Shown piece after piece: positions 58,772 to 64,000 of a DNA stretch of 64,000 nucleotides. Source of the DNA: Parietaria judaica (lineage: Eukaryota; Streptophyta; Magnoliopsida; Rosales; Urticaceae); contig OX940865.1 of assembly GCA_954871525.1 (NCBI GenBank), positions 23,606,420-23,670,419 of the forward strand, written 5' to 3'. The translations under genes and the position numbers were made by a program. A model generated the notes under the pieces. The model had not been told where the DNA came from, did no database searches, and saw only the letters and a program-made list of their open reading frames with translations. How positions within the stretch are numbered: the first letter of the stretch is position 1; every line of letters begins with the position of its first letter.

Positions 58772-61700
58772 GGCTAAGATACACGGTTCAAGTCACACGA
58801 CGACGAGGTAACAAGTTAGAAAAAAAAAAAAACTCATGAAAAATAGGGTTTGTGAGAACAGATAAGCAGCGTCGCAAAAGTTATCTCTATATATATGTAT
58901 GTGTGTATATATATATATATATATATGAGCTTTGGTATCATTGTTTGTAACCATATCGGATTCATTGACAAAGTACGTAATACAAATTCACGTACATTTT
59001 TTTGAGTTCGTATATTTGATCTCTATATACGTACAAAACTTTGGGTTAGAAGTATGTTGAAAAGTAGACTCGGTGGAGAACTTCATTTTCTATCTTTCTT
59101 ATTACTTGAATTCTTAGATTTATATTTACTCTATTTTCATTTAATATTAATATTAGTAACGTCAATTTAATTAAATAAATAAAAGCGAATTTATTTATTT
59201 AAGAAGTATAGGAACTTTGCTCAATAGATTTTGACCACATTCTCTCAAGAATTTTAGAAGCCTCGATGACACGAGCTCGCGCATCTTGATTCATTAATTT
59301 ATGACGAGAAATATGTTTGCGTGAATCAAGTTTGACAGTAACTCTCTTTCGTCTCCACGTCTGATGTCGGTGGTGCTCTTGGCTTAGATCGATCTTTCCA
59401 CGAACTCTCTTCGGTTTTACCTCAATAAATTACATTCTCCCAAAAAATTTAGAAACCCGGAATGCATTGAAATGCTTTGAAGTTCTAACCGTGCCTTTGC
59501 GATTATAGGTCAAAATAAATCACTAATCTCTTAATCAAAATGAATCTCAATTTATCTCTTAAACAAGATGTGTAATGTGTGGGAAATATGTTAATTTCTA
59601 TGGTAGGTCATAACTCATAAGCTCTTTCATGATGCTATTAACATGACACGGTAAACTGTGAATTGTGAAATACGACACTCACAAATTGCCGACGTAAAAA
59701 TGTCGTTTTCAAAAAGAAAGAAAGAAAAAAAGTTATTTCAAACCCTACATTTTTTTTTTCAAATAAGAAAAGAAACACCGTATTTAAAATCACCAAAGCG
59801 TCGAATAAATTAACGCTATCTGCAAAATATTCTTATTTTATACAAGATAATAACTTTACCATATAATAATAAGTCATTAACGATGATAAAATCTAATTTT
59901 ATAATCACTATATCTTCATCTTGTGAAATATGCACCCGAATTATCATGGTTGCTAATTGTTCAGACATTTTATAATCAACAATATTATCAACACGACATT
60001 TTATATTCTATTAGAATTAATCCAATAAGACTTAGACAATTAATCGTGTATATCAATGTATAATATAAATTGTAAATATTCATCTTCATAATTATCGTGT
60101 TACACGCTATTTCATCTTTTGTTTCTTCTTTTAGTGTTGGATCAATTGACGTCGCTATTGACAAAAGAATAAAGATAATATATTATATGCATTTCTTTGT
60201 TCGTAAGATATGCAGGATTCGTTGAAAAGAAATAGTAAAAACATATATATATATAACACTAGTGAAACAAGCTCAGCAAATATTATTGATTCAATAATTA
60301 GTTTTTAATTATCACTATCAACACGGGTGAAACCATGAATGAAAAAAAAAATAAGAAGACCGTAATTTTAAAATAAGATGCAATAATTAGATAAATAAAT
60401 ATAAAGGAAATTGTACGAAATTCTGTGTCAAACCTCTTAAGAAGTGTCTATTTGTGAGAATAAAAAATACATAAAATGAGTAATTTTTTAAAAAATTTGA
60501 CACAAAATGGACATTTCTTTCATTAACCCTAAATATAAAGACCGTATGATATTGACAATTACACATGACATATTCGAGCAACAATAAACACTAAAATAAA
60601 TCAATGCAAATTTTTTATTTGTTCAACTATTTTTAGTGCGCGTTCTCAACTACTTGTGGAGAATATTATTTTAACTCACTTTTTTATTTTATTTTATTAT
60701 ATTATTAAATCTCGTGTTTCACTCTATTATTAGCGAAGTATCATAATAAGGTCGCGGTCCCGAAAGTATTTTGTTTTAAAGTATAATTCTTATCTAACTT
60801 TTCTTTGTATTCCACTTCTTTATCTTGCTCTGATTTCTTTTAATGTGATGCTTCTTTCTTCTATTATCTTTTATGGTAACAAGGAAGGAAGAGATATAAT
60901 TTAAAGATGATATATATGTACATTTAAGTGAAACGATAGCTGTGTTGTTGTTATAGCAACGATAATTGTGTCGTTGTTGTTTCACCCAAAATTGAAACGT
61001 ATTAAGATTTCCGAACATAAAAAAAAAGGATAAAAAGTTCACATTTAATTTATGCAAAAAACCTTGCCAAACGCTCTCCAAAGAATCTCTCGAGTTAGAC
61101 ATCACGGTAACTTGAGCTACATTAATACTACAATATATAGTTAAATACATCCAATTTATGGAAATTGATTGATTATGCCTACGGTCAACCTCTCTCTCTC
61201 TTTTTTTTTTTTTTTTTTTTTCAATTTTGGTTTCGATGCTTCTATTTTCAGAATCGATCCAACTAACAATCATATTCATCTTCTTAGCTTGAAATTTTTA
61301 ATGAGCATATCATACTCTATATCTCATGTGAAATTAAAAAATTTTGACCTATTTCCCACCGATTAGAAGCAAACTTATGAAAATACTATTTCGAGTTATA
61401 GATCTTTCTATAGTGAAAAAATCAATTCGGACTTGCAGTGAAGAAGTTAGGGACAAAACATTTTGCACGGCAGGGAAATATTTGACAAACGACATCCAAT
61501 TCGACAATTGATGTTGAAATTTCGATGATATGGTTTTCATCAATTTTTTCTACACATACGCGTGACTTACTTTTTTTCTTTCTTTCTTTTCCTTTTCAGT
61601 TATTACAAACCATATTAGCTTGTTATAAAATGTATAACTTAGCTTTACCTGTTATGTAACCATTCTTATTTATTAAAACGGCCCTGTACATAAATTCAGT

Positions 61701-62170
61701 TTATATATTTTGATAATAATTTTGGGAGCTGCAAAATAATATTAGACTTGTATAAATTATTATAATGTCTTTTTATTTAGATATGTCACGATCATATGAT
61801 ATTTTTAGCCTTTCCATCTAAAAATTTCGTACCATGATTTTTTGTTTTATTAGAGCCTTGAACAGCTCAAGATTTTTATGAATATCGCCGGTCCTGGTTA
61901 GAGTGTATTTAGGGAAACTTGAATAAATATTCCCCGAAACACAATATCAACGTTTTCTGTTTCTGCTTTATACTAAATCTGAATGATTATTCATCAAATT
62001 GTATTATTTTATCTCATTTTGAATGAAAATACCATTTTCTCTACTGAATGTCGTAATTAATGAAGTATTATTATTCATTTTGGACAAATTGGAATAATTT
62101 ATTCCGTTGTGAATAATTATACCACAAGCTTATGAACGTCATATAAGTATTCTTGTACATTGTGATGAAA
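58772..62170. other. Intergenic region upstream of the ankyrin-PGG gene
   Basis: AT-rich throughout. The part next to 58772 should contain the ankyrin-PGG promoter, including a TA/TG microsatellite at about 58880-58926. A 22-nt T run lies at about 61201-61221. Short open frames such as 60794-61279 are low complexity with no motif. No gene is supportable. Confidence 0.5.
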
Positions 62171-63500
62171 TTACATTACGGTGCAATATGCATGGACGTT
62201 GTCGTCGCTGAAGAGATGGACAGTTTGGTCATCAACAGTTGCATAAGCTTGGTCGGGAAAGTAGCCATGCACGGTTTCGTTGTAGCCGTGTCTGTAGTAA
62301 TTATACGACGTCGTATACGTGGACTCGTCCAAGTACTGAGACGCGTACGGATAGTACTCGCTGTCGTACGGGAACGGCCAGAACTCAGCCCTTCTTCCAG
62401 TTCTTCTCACCATCTTCAGCACCTTCCTCTTGTCCACGTATCCGGTGACTGTCACTTTTTGCTTGTCCATGTCGATCTCCAGGCTATCAACTCCTGTAAA
62501 TGTATATATAATATAATGCAAAATGTTATTTGTATGTGTAATTTTTTGTTAAGAGGAGACGGCTATTCTGAGAGGTTGTTTGGGACGAAGTTTGGCTGAA
62601 AAACTCACCAGGATATGTGAAGACGAACATATTGACGAAGATAATTTTTTATGACGGAACATTCGGGCTATAAAAGATTATTTTGAAATAATTGAAGACT
62701 ACAAAGTTGTAAAATTTTCTTGTAAATTAACAACAAAATTGATTAGAACAAAGATTTGAGTTATTGATTATTGGCAAAATTTAATAGTAATGTGTGCTTA
62801 CCAAACTTTTAATTTCAGTGATATAACACTGAAATGATAAATATTCATAATATTCTCATTGAAGTTTTGTCAACGTGCAGTCTCGTATTTCTGTCATAGC
62901 TTACTTTAGGCTTTATCACCTTATAATTTGTTTCATGACATCAAAGAATTAAAATTAAAATTTTGAAATCAAACTTTTCTTATCAAATAGGTTACTTTGT
63001 AATTGTGACTCATATTTTTATAAAATAATTTCGATGTATAAATTTATGATGTATTGCTTATTAGCTTCTTACATTTGTAAATCCAACATTTATATATATA
63101 TATATATATATATATACGTTATTAAGGTTTTCTTCTATCGATATTTAACAATAATTTTGAGACGACTGATCAATGGCTATATTGAAAAGAAAAAAAAAAT
63201 TATAAAAAAAATTATACTTCTTGCCTTCGATTTTGGAGACCGCTCTTCGTATCCTCTTTTCGCATCCTTCGCAATCCATATGCACTAAGAGCTCCACAAT
63301 CTTAAATTGATGCATCAAAACATAATTAAAACAAAATAAAATGTTGAGAAACCCTAATATCCAGCATTATTAGTCGCAGACTTAAATGTTGTACAAAGAA
63401 CAACAAGAACAAGCTGATATATATATATATATATATATATCCAAGCTTATTTATGAAAATTCTATTCAAAGATTATAGATATGGAAGCACTTACAGACAT
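62171..63500 (-). CDS. Heavy-metal-associated isoprenylated plant protein (HIPP), 3 exons
   Basis: Minus-strand exons 63500-63495, 63300-63225 and 62493-62171; phases close to give 134 residues. Exon 1 encodes only Met-Ser. The HMA fold follows, with the metal-binding CxxC in HMDCEGCEK (Cys12 and Cys15), then VDSLEIDMDKQKVTVTGYVD and KVLKMVRRTGRRAEFWPFPY. A Tyr-rich tail leads to the C-terminal CTVM, a CaaX box for prenylation, so a membrane-associated metal-binding or chaperone role is likely. Intron 2 starts with GC instead of GT (GAAG|GCAAG). The alternative start at 63315 would read straight into exon 2 as MHQFKIVELL, but the two-codon first exon matches how I remember close homologues (MSIVEL). 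Confidence 0.9.
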
Positions 63501-64000
63501 GGCATTGAACACTTTTCCCTTCTGAAAACGTAAACCAAACATATTTCCTATTGGTATTGAATTATAATGATGATCACCGTTTTAAGCCATATATGTCTCA
63601 TATATATATATATATATAAAAAATAATTATATAATAGCAATATTATGCGTGGATAGCTTTCAACTTGCACAAAGCTTGAGACTGAAGTTCATTTATATGA
63701 ATTTGATGATATAGTTATAATATTTTTCAAATAGAATGATAGTGACCATTTAATTCGATAATACTTAAAAGTTTGACAAGATCTTTTTGGTTTGCATTAG
63801 ATATAAGTTCTTGTAATATGTGTTGAGATTAATCATATGTTTGATATATTCTGGTATCTATAAGTGGTACTAAATTTCATTATTTTTATATTACTCCATG
63901 CAGTATCACTTTCTGGCCCAACTTTAATGCATGTCATGTCCTAAAAAAAAAAAAAAATGAATATTTGCAAGGAACATGTTGAGATTGGGTTGCATTAAGA
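63501..64000. other. Presumed promoter side of the HIPP gene
   Basis: AT-rich sequence with TA microsatellites (for example about 63601-63617) upstream of the HIPP start codon. No further gene seen. Confidence 0.4.

Noticed and set aside
58191..58784. Plus-strand 155-codon frame and other-frame 152-codon frame
   Set aside because: Shadows of exon 1 of the ankyrin-PGG gene.
62153..62599. 148-codon plus-strand frame
   Set aside because: Antisense to HIPP exon 3, whose HMA and CaaX features are clear.
1..64000. A previously undescribed biological system (defence island, biosynthetic cluster or new mobile system)
   Set aside because: All supported genes belong to known plant families with unrelated roles, and the remaining sequence is explained by transposon and duplication debris. 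Nothing supports a new coordinated system.

Overview
This is nuclear DNA from a flowering plant, most likely a eudicot. The genes are split into many small exons by AT-rich introns with GT-AG borders and occasional GC-AG borders. First exons are GC-rich, plant-specific families are present, and the space between genes is filled with transposon debris. There is no operon, phage, CRISPR or plasmid-like structure. All exon models below were built by hand by matching donors, acceptors and codon phase between exons; in each of the six genes the phases close from start codon to stop codon.

Layout from left to right. (1) 0.67-3.48 kb holds a broken duplicate of the last two exons of CSTF77, split by a Mutator-like element with a 9-bp target duplication. 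(2) 3.69-5.09 kb is a decayed Ty3/gypsy pol remnant. (3) 5.1-8.5 kb is AT-rich debris with a small fragment of the TFIIIC gene. (4) 8.56-20.74 kb, minus strand, is a 17-exon gene for the B-block-binding subunit of transcription factor TFIIIC; its introns carry a MITE, a LINE fragment and LTR-like sequence. (5) 20.8-31 kb contains a 782-bp-class MULE/MITE, a very recent 490-bp triplication that includes a MULE end, a MULE with a nested hairpin MITE, more TFIIIC gene shards, a broken piece of a glycine-rich membrane-protein gene, and a ~690-bp tandem array. (6) 31.48-41.74 kb, minus strand, is the complete 23-exon CSTF77 gene. (7) 42.68-45.13 kb, plus strand, is a SETD6/Rubisco-LSMT-like methyltransferase gene, head to head with CSTF77. 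(8) 46.0-48.5 kb, minus strand, is a nuclear CemA-like gene (DLDG1 type). (9) 52.18-58.77 kb, minus strand, is an ankyrin-PGG membrane protein with a MULE in its last intron. (10) 62.17-63.50 kb, minus strand, is a small heavy-metal-associated isoprenylated protein (HIPP).

The genes do not form one pathway. TFIIIC subunit (RNA polymerase III initiation) and CSTF77 (mRNA 3'-end processing) are housekeeping genes; the CemA-like protein acts in the plastid envelope; the ankyrin-PGG and HIPP proteins belong to families linked to stress or metal handling. The most informative structure is the history of rearrangement: fragments of both CSTF77 and TFIIIC, with introns retained, lie on both sides of the intact TFIIIC gene. 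This suggests a tandem DNA duplication of roughly 30 kb whose left copy lies mostly outside the window. I did not find a convincing new molecular system; the findings concern genome dynamics and gene-structure anomalies.
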